A stretch of 64,000 nucleotides of DNA from Gloeobacter violaceus PCC 7421 (GCF_000011385.1 NC_005125.1:4526001-4590000), one strand, 5' to 3'; positions 16,641 to 25,609 are shown, counted from the first letter of the stretch. The notes: generated by a model from the letters alone, not told the origin. Program-made: numbers and translations.

Positions 16641-18917
16641 GTGGGACTGCGCGAGTACTTGCGGATTTTGAACCGCCACTGGCCCTACGCCGCGGGGACG
16701 GCCCTGGCGGTGGTGACGGTTGTTACCGTCTGGACTTTTGCGCTGCCACCGGTCTGGGAAGCCCAGGGCCGTTTATTGTTCAAACAGAAAGACACGGCGA
16801 TTGACAACCCTACGGCCGTGGGCTTGCGCGGTGCTCTTGGACAGATGGGCTCGGTCGCCTACGGCAATCCCCTCGACACCCAGGCGGAGATCCTCCAATC
16901 GCGGCCGGTGGCAGCCGGGGTGATCCGCGATCTGCAACTGGGCGATCCGCGTCGGCCGGGGGAGTTGCTCGCCACCACCGACTTTTTGCGCGCCCTCAAA
17001 GTGGAGGCATTGCGCCGCACCGACTTATTGGTCATCAAATACCGCGACCGCGACCCGGCGGTGGCGACAAGGGTGGTCAACACCCTCGCCCGCCATTACA
17101 TCGACCTCAACATGCAGCAAAATCGGGCGGAGGCCGCCTCGACCCGCGGCTTCGTCGAAGCGCAGCTGCCGGCGATGGAGCAGCGCCTGCGCGCCTCGGA
17201 GCGCAAACTGCGTTCTTTCAAAGAACAGTACGGCAGCGTCGCCCTCGCCGAGGAGCAGCAGGCGGCGGTGCGTCTTTTGTCCGAATTTAGAAGCCAGCAG
17301 GCCCAGGCCGATGTCGCCCTTTCGGAGGCCGGGGCGCGGGTGCGGGCGATCGACGCCCGTATGGGCGGTCTTTCTGAACCAGAGGCGCTCGTGGCCGGCG
17401 CCCTGAGCGGCAGCGACGGGATGCGCGATTTGCGCAAGACCTTGCTTGAGATCGAATCGAAGCTGGCGGTGGCCCGCGCCCAGTACCAGGACAGCTATCC
17501 CGAAGTCGAGCAACTTATCAAGCGGCGGGGTGCCTTGCGGGCGCTGCTGGCGAGCGAGGCGGACCGGCTTTTGGGCCGCCGGGGACTGCCCGATTCGCTG
17601 CTCGATGCGAATCTGGGGACCGGGAGGACCGAGCCAGCGGCGGTCCCCGACGATCTGCCGCGCCTCGACGCGGTGCGCCAGCAACTGCTCAAAGATCTGA
17701 TCGCCGCCCGGGTCGAAGAACTGGCCGCCCGCACCCGCACCGAGGCGCTCGCCCGGGTGAGTGCCGAGTACGACGCGCGGGTGGCCGCTTTGCCCCGGCT
17801 GGAGGAGTCCCAGCGCCGGCTGGCCCGGCAGGTGGAGGCCGACCAGGAAGCCTACCGGCTACTTCAGAAAAAATTCTACGAATACCGGATTCTCGAAGCG
17901 CAGAACATCGGCAACGCCACGCTCATCGAACCGGCCGAGGTGCCGGAGATACCAGCCTGGCCGAAGCCGCTGCTCAATCTGGCTGCGGGCGGAGTGCTCG
18001 CCCTGATTCTCGCAGCGCTAGCCGCCTACACGCGCGAATTTTTTGACGACTCGCTGCGCAGCGTCGAGGAAGCGCGGGGGCTTCTGGGCACATCGCTTCT
18101 GGGAAGCGTGCCGCGCTGGAACGCCCAGAGCGTCCGGGGTCCGCTCATGGCGCTTCGCGACCCGCTCTCGCCGGTGAGCGAGGCCTACCGTTCGATCCGC
18201 ACCCACCTCAAATTTTTAAGTAGCGAGCGGGGTCTGCGCGCCTTCGTGCTCACCAGCGCCAGCCCCCAGGAGGGAAAATCGACCACCGCCGCCAATCTTG
18301 CGGCGGTGAGCGCCCAGGCAGGGGCGCGGGTGTTGCTGGTGGACGGCGACCTGCGCAAACCCCGCCAGCACGCCCTCTGGGATCTCGACAACCGCCAGGG
18401 GCTCTCGACGCTGCTGGTGGGTGAAGCCGACTGGCAAACGGCAGTCCGCCCCACCCCCCAACCCGGTCTCGTGGTGCTCACCGCCGGACCGCCACCGCCC
18501 AACCCGGTAGTCCTGCTCGAATCGAGGCGATTGGGCGAACTGCTTGGCCTGTGGAGCGAGCAGTTCGACCTCGTCATCTTCGACGCCCCGCCGCTCACCG
18601 CCGCCTCCGATGCACTGGTACTGGGGGCGCTCGGTGGCGGACTGGTGCTGGTGGTGCGTCCCGGCGTCACCAACAAGCGCGTGCTCGCCAAGGTGCGCGA
18701 CAGCCTCAAGCGGCCCGGCATCGAGCTGTTGGGTCATATCGTCAATGGCACAATCGCCGCCAACGAAGGCCACGACGAGTACTACTACTACAACCGCTAC
18801 GGGGCCGACCCCGTCCCAGGGCAGCCCGAAGCTGCGGCCCACACCAACGGCAACGGCACCGCCCGCCGTTGGTTCCAATCCCTCTCCACCCGGCGCTCCA
18901 GCAAGCCCCGCTCCTGA
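16641..18917 (+). CDS. Polysaccharide chain-length determinant / BY-kinase (Wzc-like)
   Basis: 758 residues. A Wzz domain opens the protein, with a first membrane helix near residues 15-35 and a second near 435-455. Long periplasmic coiled coils lie between them. The cytoplasmic kinase has a Walker A SASPQEGKST near 540, Walker A' VLLVDGDLRKP and Walker B LVIFDAPPL. A Tyr cluster EYYYYNRY near 713 is the expected autophosphorylation site. Such proteins control polymerisation and export of capsule or exopolysaccharide by cycling phosphorylation (family knowledge). The start is GTG. No wza, wzb, wzx or wzy is visible in the window, so partners lie elsewhere. It closely precedes a glycosyltransferase (two-base gap). 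Confidence 0.92.
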   Translation: MGLREYLRILNRHWPYAAGTALAVVTVVTVWTFALPPVWEAQGRLLFKQKDTAIDNPTAVGLRGALGQMGSVAYGNPLDTQAEILQSRPVAAGVIRDLQLGDPRRPGELLATTDFLRALKVEALRRTDLLVIKYRDRDPAVATRVVNTLARHYIDLNMQQNRAEAASTRGFVEAQLPAMEQRLRASERKLRSFKEQYGSVALAEEQQAAVRLLSEFRSQQAQADVALSEAGARVRAIDARMGGLSEPEALVAGALSGSDGMRDLRKTLLEIESKLAVARAQYQDSYPEVEQLIKRRGALRALLASEADRLLGRRGLPDSLLDANLGTGRTEPAAVPDDLPRLDAVRQQLLKDLIAARVEELAARTRTEALARVSAEYDARVAALPRLEESQRRLARQVEADQEAYRLLQKKFYEYRILEAQNIGNATLIEPAEVPEIPAWPKPLLNLAAGGVLALILAALAAYTREFFDDSLRSVEEARGLLGTSLLGSVPRWNAQSVRGPLMALRDPLSPVSEAYRSIRTHLKFLSSERGLRAFVLTSASPQEGKSTTAANLAAVSAQAGARVLLVDGDLRKPRQHALWDLDNRQGLSTLLVGEADWQTAVRPTPQPGLVVLTAGPPPPNPVVLLESRRLGELLGLWSEQFDLVIFDAPPLTAASDALVLGALGGGLVLVVRPGVTNKRVLAKVRDSLKRPGIELLGHIVNGTIAANEGHDEYYYYNRYGADPVPGQPEAAAHTNGNGTARRWFQSLSTRRSSKPRS

Positions 18918-18919
18918 AG

Positions 18920-19960
18920 ATGTCTGCCATCGCCGTCAACGGCCGGTTCCTGCACAAAGCGCGCATCTGTGGCGTCGAGCGCTACGGCCGGGAGGTGGTT
19001 GCCCGGCTGCCGGAGTACGTGCCGCTCAACGTCCGGCAGCCGGCCCATGGTACGCTCGCCTACCACCACCTCTGGGAGCAGGCGATTTTGCCCTCGCACC
19101 TGGGTAAGGGCACGCTGCTGTTCAATCCCTGCAACCTGGCACCGCTGTGCCATCCGGCCAATGTGATCACGCTGCACGACGCGATTCCTCTGGCCTACCC
19201 CCAGTTCTACCGACCGGCTTTCAGGCTGTACTACCGGGCGCTCATACCGACACTGGCGCGCCGGGCCGTCCATGTGATCACCGTCTCCGAGTACTCCCGG
19301 CGGCAGATTACCCGCTTCACAGGCATCAGCGAAAAAAAAATTACCGTGATCCCCAACGGTGTCAGCCACCGCTTCCACCCCGCCCTGCGCTCACCGGGTT
19401 CGGAGCTGTGCGCACGATACGGTATCGTGCGCCCCTACATCCTCTACACCGGGTCGCTCGAACCGCGCAAAAACGTCGTTGCCCTGCTCAAAGCTTTTGC
19501 CTTTGCCCGCGAACACCTGGGCCTGGAGGGCTACGAACTGCTGGTGGCAGGTAGCGGTCACCCGATCTTCGCTGCTGCCGGGTTGGGGGCTTCCCCCTGG
19601 CCGGACGTGCGATTTTTGGGCTACGTCGACGACGCCGACCTGCCGTTCCTCTACGCCAACGCCGAATTGTTCGTTTATCCGTCGCTGTGCGAAGGATTCG
19701 GGTTGCCACCTTTGGAGGCAATGGCGGCCGGGGTGGTAGCCCTGGTCTCCCAGGGATCGGCCCTGGAGGAAATGACCACCGAGCCGGAGTTGCGCTTTGC
19801 AGCGCACGATTACCGTGGCCTGGCTGAGAAAATTTGCTATATCCTGGAGCGCCCCTCCCTCAGACTCGCTTACAGCCGCAAGGGCCTGGAGCGGGCACGC
19901 CAGTTCAGCTGGCAGCGGACGGCCGAGCGCACAGCCCAGGTGCTGGCAGCCTACGGCTAA
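18920..19960 (+). CDS. Glycosyltransferase, GT4 family
   Basis: 346 residues starting MSAIAVNGRFLHKARICGVE. Diagnostic features are VITLHDAIPLAYP, VHVITVSEYSRRQI, VIPNGVSHRFHP, YILYTGSLEPRKN and the EX7E motif in YPSLCEGFGLPPLEAMAAG, typical of GT4 retaining mannosyl/rhamnosyl-type transferases acting in the cytoplasm. The frame extends far upstream inside the Wzc-like gene, but the ATG at 18920, two bases after that gene's stop, starts the conserved domain. The tight spacing indicates an operon with the chain-length regulator. This closes the polysaccharide cluster; the next gene is convergent. Confidence 0.9.
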   Translation: MSAIAVNGRFLHKARICGVERYGREVVARLPEYVPLNVRQPAHGTLAYHHLWEQAILPSHLGKGTLLFNPCNLAPLCHPANVITLHDAIPLAYPQFYRPAFRLYYRALIPTLARRAVHVITVSEYSRRQITRFTGISEKKITVIPNGVSHRFHPALRSPGSELCARYGIVRPYILYTGSLEPRKNVVALLKAFAFAREHLGLEGYELLVAGSGHPIFAAAGLGASPWPDVRFLGYVDDADLPFLYANAELFVYPSLCEGFGLPPLEAMAAGVVALVSQGSALEEMTTEPELRFAAHDYRGLAEKICYILERPSLRLAYSRKGLERARQFSWQRTAERTAQVLAAYG

Positions 19961-20021
19961 ATGTGGCGGCAATGCCAGGAAGCGACTTCTCGGCCTCACC
20001 TATCCGTCTACACCTTGGCAA

Positions 20022-20456
20022 TCAGGCCGTCGTGCACAACGAGTCCTCTTCTGCTTCCTCGTCGTCGCTGCCCCAGAACTGCTCGGTGAGCAGTGGATTT
20101 TCTTTGTTCCAGTAGAGCAGAGCGACAATCAGGGACTGATAACCGATGTTGCGCACTTCGCCCTCGGCTTTAAGCCAACGCAGCAGATCCGCCGGCATGC
20201 GGATGCTGATCAAAAACCGCTGCTGTGGATTGGCCGTGGTCAGATCTTCATCGAGCGACGTGCGGGGCGGACGGGCGTGCTTGCGCCACTGCCGTTGATA
20301 ACGGTAAACCGTGCTGCGGGCAAGGTGGGTTACTTTCATCAACTCCTCCACCAGTTGCCCGGCATTCATCGGCAGGTGGCCGGCACTCTCCAGTTCGCGC
20401 AGAGCGCTCTTGATGCGATCTTGCGTACTTTCAGTCATGCTTGTCTGGCTCTCCAT
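20022..20456 (-). CDS. Small predicted DNA-binding protein (HTH plus ribbon-helix-helix-like)
   Basis: About 144 residues from ATG 20456; GTG 20474 and ATG 20438 are alternatives. The N-terminal half contains AGQLVEELMKVTHLARSTVY, which looks like a helix-turn-helix. The C-terminal part (FLISIRMPADLLRWLKAEGE, then GYQSLIVALLYWN) resembles the BrnA/CopG-type ribbon-helix-helix motif with a leading beta strand. An acidic tail follows. Just upstream lies a direct repeat (20483-20501) suited to autoregulation. No toxin gene sits next to it, so it is either a stand-alone regulator or an orphan antitoxin. Confidence 0.6.
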   Translation of the reverse strand: MESQTSMTESTQDRIKSALRELESAGHLPMNAGQLVEELMKVTHLARSTVYRYQRQWRKHARPPRTSLDEDLTTANPQQRFLISIRMPADLLRWLKAEGEVRNIGYQSLIVALLYWNKENPLLTEQFWGSDDEEAEEDSLCTTA

Positions 20457-20482
20457 GGGCTTCAAACCTTGCACAGTGCCAG

Positions 20483-20501
20483 TGTACGAATCTGTACGAA
20501 T
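20483..20501. promoter_or_regulatory. Tandem TGTACGAAT direct repeat upstream of the regulator gene
   Basis: TGTACGAAT occurs twice (20483-20491 and 20493-20501) with one base between. The ten-base period puts both copies on one DNA face. The repeat lies 10-27 bases upstream of the longest start of the predicted ribbon-helix-helix protein, a usual place for an autoregulatory operator. The link is inferred from position only. Confidence 0.45.
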
Positions 20502-20588
20502 ACGCCACTTCCATCTTTTGGCGTAAATCTCGGCATGCGGTAAGTAGATTTCGGGATCAGCCCGGGCAAAGCTTTCTGCTTTGAGTGC

Positions 20589-21221
20589 TCATCCGGCTGC
20601 GCGCAATCGCTCATCGAGAAATTGCGCAAGGGTTTCTATCCAGGCCAGTTCCTGCTCGGAGAAACTGCGGGGTGCCGCACTTCCCACCAGCAACACGCCC
20701 CGATTGCCGAGCGGTTGGCAGACGACCGCCTGCAGGTTCGAAGGCAAATACGCAAATTCGATCCGCCCCGGAAACAGCCGCAAATCGACCAGATAGACCG
20801 GCTGGCCGGTGCGCAGCACCCGCTCGACGATCGGTCCGGCTTTGAAGGGGGATGGTCCTTCAAAGACGCCCGCGCGCATTGCCGTCTCCCCCTGCCACCA
20901 CACGAGCAGCACCCGGGCGCGGGTGTGTTCCAGCAGCAACCGCCGAATCAGCATCAGTGCCGCTTCCGCATAGGCCAGGCGCTCCGACCGCTCATCGACA
21001 GGCTGACCCACCAGTTGCACTTCCTCCGGGGGCACCGGCTGGACCTGCTGCCAAAAAAGCCCCACCAGCACCAGCACCGCCGCCATGGCAAGCCCCAGTG
21101 CGTCGGAGCGGGTCTGCTCGGGGGCGAGGTTCGCGGTACCCAACAGCCGGTTGAGCACCACCAGACTGCCCCCCAGGAGGCCCACGGCGATGGGCAGATT
21201 GCGCAGCAGCACCGACGACAT
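20589..21221 (-). CDS. Cofactor assembly of complex C subunit B-like protein (DUF2930/CCB)
   Basis: 210 residues. The N-terminus has two membrane helices (RNLPIAVGLLGGSLVVLN and ALGLAMAAVLVLVGLFW) separated by TRSDA, followed by a soluble domain with YLVDLRLFPGRIEFAYLP, VVCQPLGNRGVLLVGS and PRSFSEQELAWI. This pattern is that of cyanobacterial and chloroplast CCB2/CCB4-type proteins, needed to attach haem c(i) to cytochrome b6 (family knowledge). Assignment is from memory of the family, not alignment. Its ATG overlaps the stop of hisF as TGATG, so it is translated from the hisF transcript. The pairing with histidine biosynthesis is probably only operonic. Confidence 0.75.
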   Translation of the reverse strand: MSSVLLRNLPIAVGLLGGSLVVLNRLLGTANLAPEQTRSDALGLAMAAVLVLVGLFWQQVQPVPPEEVQLVGQPVDERSERLAYAEAALMLIRRLLLEHTRARVLLVWWQGETAMRAGVFEGPSPFKAGPIVERVLRTGQPVYLVDLRLFPGRIEFAYLPSNLQAVVCQPLGNRGVLLVGSAAPRSFSEQELAWIETLAQFLDERLRAAG

Positions 21222-21985
21222 CAACCCCGTCGCACGGGCACGCCGTGCGCGGCGAGGTGCGCTTTGATCTGCTCCACGGTGAGTTCGCCGTAGTGCAACA
21301 GCGAAGCGAGCAATGCCGCCTGCGCCGCCCCCTCGGTGAGGGCGGTGCGGATGTGTTCGCAGTTGCCCGCCCCCCCCGAGGCGATCACCGGCAGCTGCAC
21401 CGCCTCGGCCACCGCCCGGGTGAGGGCCAGGTCGTAACCGGCCCGGGTGCCGTCCGCGTCCATGCTGGTGAGCAAAATCTCCCCCGCCCCCCGCCGCTCG
21501 CCCTCGACGGCCCAGGCCACCGCGTCGAGGCCGGTGGGGGTACGGCCGCCGCGCACGTAGACCTCCCAGCCCGCGCCGCCTGCGCGGGCGCGCGCGTCGA
21601 TGGCAAGCACGATGCACTGCGCACCAAAGCGCTCGCCGGCGCGCGCAATCAGTTCGGGGTCGCGCACGGCGGCGGAATTGATGCTCACTTTGTCGGCCCC
21701 GGCGTCGAGCAAGGCCTGAATCGTGTCCAGATCGCCGATGCCGCCGCCCACGGTCAGGGGGATGAACACCTGCTCGGCGGTCCGGTAGACCACGTCGATG
21801 AGGATTGCCCGCTCTTCGTGGGTGGCGGCAATATCCAGGAACACCAGTTCGTCTGCGCCCTGGTCGTTGTAGAGCTTCGCCAGTTCCACCGGGTCGCCCG
21901 CGTCGCGCAGCCCGACGAAGTTGACCCCCTTGACCACCCTGCCCGCCTTGACGTCGAGGCAGGGAACGATGCGTTTTGCCAGCAT
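21221..21985 (-). CDS. hisF: Imidazole glycerol phosphate synthase subunit HisF
   Basis: 254 residues, full length for HisF. It begins [20 protein letters not shown] with the catalytic Asp in CLDVK, then [49 protein letters not shown] (second catalytic Asp) and PVIASGGAG. HisF forms the TIM-barrel cyclase of the HisH-HisF complex, converting PRFAR and ammonia to imidazole glycerol phosphate and AICAR in histidine biosynthesis. No other his gene is nearby, as is common in cyanobacteria. It is transcribed divergently from atpC and coupled to the CCB-like gene downstream. Confidence 0.97.
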   Translation of the reverse strand: MLAKRIVPCLDVKAGRVVKGVNFVGLRDAGDPVELAKLYNDQGADELVFLDIAATHEERAILIDVVYRTAEQVFIPLTVGGGIGDLDTIQALLDAGADKVSINSAAVRDPELIARAGERFGAQCIVLAIDARARAGGAGWEVYVRGGRTPTGLDAVAWAVEGERRGAGEILLTSMDADGTRAGYDLALTRAVAEAVQLPVIASGGAGNCEHIRTALTEGAAQAALLASLLHYGELTVEQIKAHLAAHGVPVRRG

Positions 21986-22010
21986 GGATGCGCGGCCTGA
22001 ATGTGCCCGG

Positions 22011-22024
22011 TAATGGTACCATTA
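22011..22024. promoter_or_regulatory. Perfect 14-bp palindrome between hisF and atpC
   Basis: TAATGGTACCATTA reads the same on both strands and lies in the 76-bp divergent gap. It contains CATTAT/CATAAT sequences that could serve as -10 boxes for either direction. It may be a shared operator or overlapping divergent promoters; no matching regulator is known to me. Confidence 0.4.
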
Positions 22025-22061
22025 TGAAAAAATTTGAAGATTTTCGTCCAGGAGCCGGGCC

Positions 22062-23006
22062 GTGCCGAACCTACGTGGTATACGCGATCGCATCAAATCC
22101 GTCAAAAATACCCAGAAGATCACCAAGGCCATGCGCCTGGTGGCTGCCGCCCGGGTCCGCCGCGCCCAGGAGCAGGTGCTCGCCGGCCGGCCCTTTGCCG
22201 ACCGCCTGGTGGGTCTGTTGTTCCGGCTGCGCTCGCGGTTGCGCTTTGAGGACGTCCAGTCGCCGCTGATGGAGCGCCGCGACGTGCAGAAGGTGCTGGT
22301 GCTGGTGATTGCCGGCGACCGCGGTCTGTGCGGCGCCTACAATTCCAACATCATCCGCCGCACCGTGCAGTACTTGCGCGAGTTGCAGCAGCAGGGCAAG
22401 CAGTTCGCCCTCTACCTGGTGGGCAACAAGGCCATCTCGTTTTTCCGGCGCTCCAACTTCCCGATCGCCAAGACCCTCACTAACGTCGACCCCAATACCC
22501 CCCTCGAAGGGGCCAACCAGCTCATTACCGACGACATCCTGGCGCCGTTTCTCTCGGGCGAATACGACCAGGTCGAACTGGTCTACACCCGCTTTGTCTC
22601 GCTGATTTCTTCGCGTCCGACCGTCCAGACCCTGCTGCCCCTCGACCCCGATGCCCTGGGCCAGGAGGACGAGACTTTCAAGCTCATCACCAAAGGCGGC
22701 GGCTTCGAGGTACTCCGCGAAAAGCAACAGGTGCGCACCGAACCCGAATTTGCCGCCGATACCATCTTCGAGCAAGACCCTACCCAGTTGCTCGATGCGC
22801 TGTTGCCTCTGTATCTGACCAGCGAAGTTTTACACGCCTTGCAGGAATCTTCGGCAAGCGAGTTGGCCGCCCGCATGACGGCGATGAGTGCTGCTTCCGA
22901 CAACGCCAAAAAGCTTTTGAGCACGCTCACCATCGTCTATAACAAGGCGCGCCAGGCCTCCATCACCCAGGAAATCTTGGAAGTGGTCAGCGGCGCGAAT
23001 GCTTAA
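22062..23006 (+). CDS. atpC: ATP synthase F1 gamma subunit
   Basis: 314 residues from a GTG preceded by AGGAG. The N-terminal helix NLRGIRDRIKSVKNTQKITK with AMRLVAAARVRRAQ and the C-terminal SELAARMTAMSAASDNA with YNKARQASITQEI are the two coiled-coil segments of the rotating shaft. VLVIAGDRGLCGAYNSNI is also diagnostic. The FKLITKGGGFEV region is the insertion found in cyanobacterial and chloroplast gamma. No disulfide Cys pair typical of plants is evident. In most cyanobacteria this gene follows atpA in the atp1 operon; here it stands alone, so its expression must be matched separately to the other subunits. Confidence 0.97.
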   Translation: MPNLRGIRDRIKSVKNTQKITKAMRLVAAARVRRAQEQVLAGRPFADRLVGLLFRLRSRLRFEDVQSPLMERRDVQKVLVLVIAGDRGLCGAYNSNIIRRTVQYLRELQQQGKQFALYLVGNKAISFFRRSNFPIAKTLTNVDPNTPLEGANQLITDDILAPFLSGEYDQVELVYTRFVSLISSRPTVQTLLPLDPDALGQEDETFKLITKGGGFEVLREKQQVRTEPEFAADTIFEQDPTQLLDALLPLYLTSEVLHALQESSASELAARMTAMSAASDNAKKLLSTLTIVYNKARQASITQEILEVVSGANA

Positions 23007-23011
23007 GTGGT

Positions 23012-23039
23012 CAGGTGTCAGGGCGCGTTCTGACACCTG
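23012..23039. terminator. Hairpin after atpC
   Basis: CAGGTGTCAG (23012-23021) and CTGACACCTG (23030-23039) form a perfect ten-base stem with an eight-base loop, five bases after the atpC stop. It lies between convergent genes and could stop both transcripts, although it lacks a T-run. Confidence 0.55.
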
Positions 23040-23046
23040 ACACCTA

Positions 23047-23331
23047 TCAATCCGCCGCAACCGCGATCGAACTGACCATCTCGCGGATCTCCAGCTGGGT
23101 GCAGGGGATCGTATCCGCCAGCAGGCACGTCGCATGACTGCCTGTGTACACTTCGAGCTGGGCCTCCGGCAGGGCGCAAAACAGAATCGTCTGGGCAGGG
23201 AAGACGACCCGTTCAAAGTACCAGCCGGGAACGTTGGTGACGCGGACAATCTGCAAACCGCCGGTGCGATTTGCGTAGGAGCAGGTGAGATGCGTACCTG
23301 CGGGTGGCAGGCCGTCCAGGGACTGTTGCAT
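23047..23331 (-). CDS. DUF1830 domain-containing protein
   Basis: 94 residues from ATG 23331; a TTG at 23355 would add eight. The core CSYANRTGGLQIVRVTN, then WYFERVVFPAQTILFCALPE and QLEVYTG, matches the cyanobacteria-specific DUF1830 family, small soluble proteins of unknown function. No membrane segment is seen. It is convergent to atpC with a shared hairpin between. Start choice is uncertain because neither candidate has a good Shine-Dalgarno sequence. Confidence 0.85.
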   Translation of the reverse strand: MQQSLDGLPPAGTHLTCSYANRTGGLQIVRVTNVPGWYFERVVFPAQTILFCALPEAQLEVYTGSHATCLLADTIPCTQLEIREMVSSIAVAAD

Positions 23332-23437
23332 AGCGAAGGGTTCGAATAAGGACAACTTATCCAGGCGATAGTGCTCGCCTTAGTCTCCATCAGAGCACGC
23401 CCTAGCGATCCCGGGTGTTCTTGGAGAACTTTTTGTA

Positions 23438-24751
23438 TCAGGCTTGGAACACTTCGCCGCAGAGATCGTAGGGCGTGGCGGCGGTGATGCGCACGGGGAT
23501 CAACTGGTTGAGGGCGGCCCCGCCGCAGACGATCACCTGACCGTCGATCTCCGGGGAAAAGCGTGCCGAACGGCCGAGCCATACTTTTTTCTGGGTATTC
23601 TCCTGCTCGATGAGCACCGGCACCACCCGGCCCACCTGCGAGGCGTTGCGGCGCTGGGAAATCGTCTGCTGCAGGCGCATCAGATCGCGGCGGCGGCGCT
23701 TTTTGATCGCTTCGGGGATCTGGCCCTCCAGGTTGGCGGCGGCGGTGTTCTCTTCGCGCGAGTAGGCGAACACGCCCACGTGATCGAACTCGGAGCGCTC
23801 GACAAAGGCGCACAGATGGGCAAAGTGCGCCTCGCTCTCGCCGGGAAAGCCGACGATGAGCGTCGTGCGCAGGGTCGCTTCGGGAAGGCGCTCGCGGATA
23901 CGCTCCAACAGCCGGGTGTTAAGGTCGGCCTGCCAGGGGCGATTCATCGCCCTCAGCACCTCCGGGTGGCTGTGCTGGAGGGGCACATCGAAGTAGGGCA
24001 GCACGTTGGCGGTCTGCTCGACGGCAGTAAGCAATTCGTCGGTGAGGCCGGTCGGGTAGGCGTAGTGCACCCGTACCCAGGGGATGTCCACTTCCCCAAG
24101 GGCGCGCAGCAGGTCCGCGAGGCGGGGTTTGCCGTAGAGGTCGAGGCCGTAGTTGGTCGAGATTTGGGAAATCAAGATCAGTTCTTTGACCCCTTCGCTC
24201 GCCAGTTGCTTCGCTTCGGCCACGATCGATTCGATCGGGCGGCTGCGCTGGTCGCCCCGCAGGTGGGGAATTATGCAAAACGCGCAGCGGTAGTCGCAGC
24301 CTTCGGCAATCTTGAGGTAGGCCACCGCCTCGGTGGTGGTGCGGTAGCGCGGTAGATGCTCGTCGGCGATGTACGTCGGTGTGGCGCTCACCAGGCTGAC
24401 CCGTTCCCCTGTACGGCTGCGCTCGACCACCTCGACGATGCGGTGGTAGTCGCCGGTGCCGACGATAGCCACCGCTTCGGGAATCTCTTTGAGCAATTCG
24501 TCGCGGAACATCTGGGGCAGGCAGCCGGCGATGATAATCTTCTTGCCCTGCTCCGCCAGGTTGACGAGGGTGCGCACCGACTCGGTGCGCGCCGGGCCGA
24601 TGAAGCTGCAGGTGTTGACCAGGACGTACTCGGCTTTGTCCTCGTCGGAATCAATCTGGTAACCGGCCTGGGCCAGAAGCCCCAGCATGTGTTCGGTGTC
24701 GATGCGGTTTTTCTCGCAGCCCAAGTGGGTGACGGCGATCGTGGCTGGCAT
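23438..24751 (-). CDS. rimO: Ribosomal protein S12 methylthiotransferase RimO
   Basis: 437 residues starting [20 protein letters not shown]. The N-terminal UPF0004 domain has the three cluster Cys residues (LGCEKN, NTCSF, AGCLPQ). The radical-SAM cluster CDYRCAFC lies near residue 150 with [21 protein letters not shown] and FAYSREENT follow, and a TRAM domain ends the protein. RimO uses two 4Fe-4S clusters to methylthiolate an aspartate of ribosomal protein S12. The VHYAYPTGL segment and the absence of MiaB hallmarks favour RimO over MiaB. The frame continues ten codons upstream, but homology starts at 24751. Confidence 0.93.
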   Translation of the reverse strand: MPATIAVTHLGCEKNRIDTEHMLGLLAQAGYQIDSDEDKAEYVLVNTCSFIGPARTESVRTLVNLAEQGKKIIIAGCLPQMFRDELLKEIPEAVAIVGTGDYHRIVEVVERSRTGERVSLVSATPTYIADEHLPRYRTTTEAVAYLKIAEGCDYRCAFCIIPHLRGDQRSRPIESIVAEAKQLASEGVKELILISQISTNYGLDLYGKPRLADLLRALGEVDIPWVRVHYAYPTGLTDELLTAVEQTANVLPYFDVPLQHSHPEVLRAMNRPWQADLNTRLLERIRERLPEATLRTTLIVGFPGESEAHFAHLCAFVERSEFDHVGVFAYSREENTAAANLEGQIPEAIKKRRRRDLMRLQQTISQRRNASQVGRVVPVLIEQENTQKKVWLGRSARFSPEIDGQVIVCGGAALNQLIPVRITAATPYDLCGEVFQA

Positions 24752-24869
24752 AGAAATGGTGAATGCTTGCAAACACTTCATTATGGCATGGGGGATCGCG
24801 AGCTTCGGATGCGCCGCCGGGCGTGGGCTCTGTCAGACTGGTGGCAGGCGAGCGCTTTGGAGGTGTGCG

Positions 24870-25223
24870 ATGCGGTTGGTGCGCGTTCAGTGCGATGCTC
24901 AAGGGGCGATGACGATCGCCTGGTACCCTTTTGACCGGGCGGGCAAGGCCGACTTCGCCCACCCGCTGCAGGCGCCGTACCCGCTGCCGCGGGTGGGTCT
25001 GGTGCCGACGATGGCGGCAACACTCGACTTGGTCGTCGACGACGACTACACCCAGGTCTACACGCTGCTGGTGCCGGAGGGAGGCTTGCCGCCCTGGGTC
25101 TTCCACCATCTCTACCAGGCGCTCTGGGAGCATATCCTGGTGCTCAAGCATTTCCTGCCGCCGGAGCCGGGGCCTGAGGATATCGAGCGCATGGACGCGC
25201 TCACTGCCTCGGTTCAAGCTTGA
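24870..25223 (+). CDS. Conserved hypothetical cyanobacterial protein
   Basis: 117 residues. It begins MRLVRVQCDAQGAMTIAWYP and contains GLVPTMAATLDLVVDDDYTQ and PWVFHHLYQALWEHILVLKH. It appears soluble, with a hydrophobic helix near the C-terminal third and a Pro/Glu-rich end. I do not recognise a family. It is divergent from rimO across a gap of about 120 bases. The frame is open upstream, but the residues there overlap the rimO promoter region, so ATG 24870 is preferred. Confidence 0.65.
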   Translation: MRLVRVQCDAQGAMTIAWYPFDRAGKADFAHPLQAPYPLPRVGLVPTMAATLDLVVDDDYTQVYTLLVPEGGLPPWVFHHLYQALWEHILVLKHFLPPEPGPEDIERMDALTASVQA

Positions 25224-25329
25224 GGAGCGCTCTACAGCCGCTCCGGCGATGCGCGGGTCAGCGATCTAAATCGGCGACTGCCGGACCTGCGCGGATGTGA
25301 GCGGCTTGAGCCCGGCAAGAACGCCGCAG

Positions 25330-25533
25330 CTACTTGCTTTCGATGGTCACCAGCGCCAGGGCCGCCATCCCCAGGACCGCCGAGAGCAACGCGCGGGCCG
25401 GTTCGGCGGCGGGAAGCCACTGCGACCAATCGGTATTCAGCAAGGCAAGGGCCGTGGTCCCCAACAGCGCCGCCTTCAAAGAAAGCCAGCGCCGCTCCAG
25501 GGCAATCAGTACACGCAAAGTCGACTTGTCCAT
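25330..25533 (-). CDS. Small membrane protein under operator-embedded promoter
   Basis: 67 residues from ATG 25533, preceded by GGGAGGGG. An N-terminal basic stretch (MDKSTLRVLIALERRW) is followed by two short hydrophobic segments (LKAALLGTTALALL and LLSAVLGMAALALVTI), consistent with a membrane hairpin. No family is recognised. Its promoter (TTGACA-16-TATAAA, 25589-25616) contains two copies of a palindromic site, so expression is probably tightly repressed and induced by a specific signal. The reading frame continues upstream through the promoter, which rules out the longer version. Confidence 0.65.
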   Translation of the reverse strand: MDKSTLRVLIALERRWLSLKAALLGTTALALLNTDWSQWLPAAEPARALLSAVLGMAALALVTIESK

Positions 25534-25564
25534 GACCCCTCCCGATCGCCCAACCACTGGGCTG

Positions 25565-25609
25565 ATGCAACAATTTGCATATCGATACTTTATAGGCAAA
25601 TTGTTGCAT
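25565..25609 (-). promoter_or_regulatory. Paired palindromic operator TGCAACAATTTGC inside a promoter
   Basis: ATGCAACAATTTGC (25565-25578) recurs as its exact reverse complement at 25596-25609, with 17 bases between. Each copy is itself a near-palindrome of the form TGCAA-N4-TTGCA, so these look like two dimer sites 31 bases apart, about three helical turns. One copy fills the spacer of the promoter at 25589-25616 and the other lies just past the predicted start point, the classic layout for repression. The cognate repressor is not identified. Confidence 0.7.

Noticed and set aside
21222-22022. Long minus-strand frame running from opposite the hisF start into the CCB-like gene
   Set aside because: The part over hisF is an Arg/Gly/Ala-rich shadow in another frame; only the section from 21221 downwards is the real CCB-like gene.
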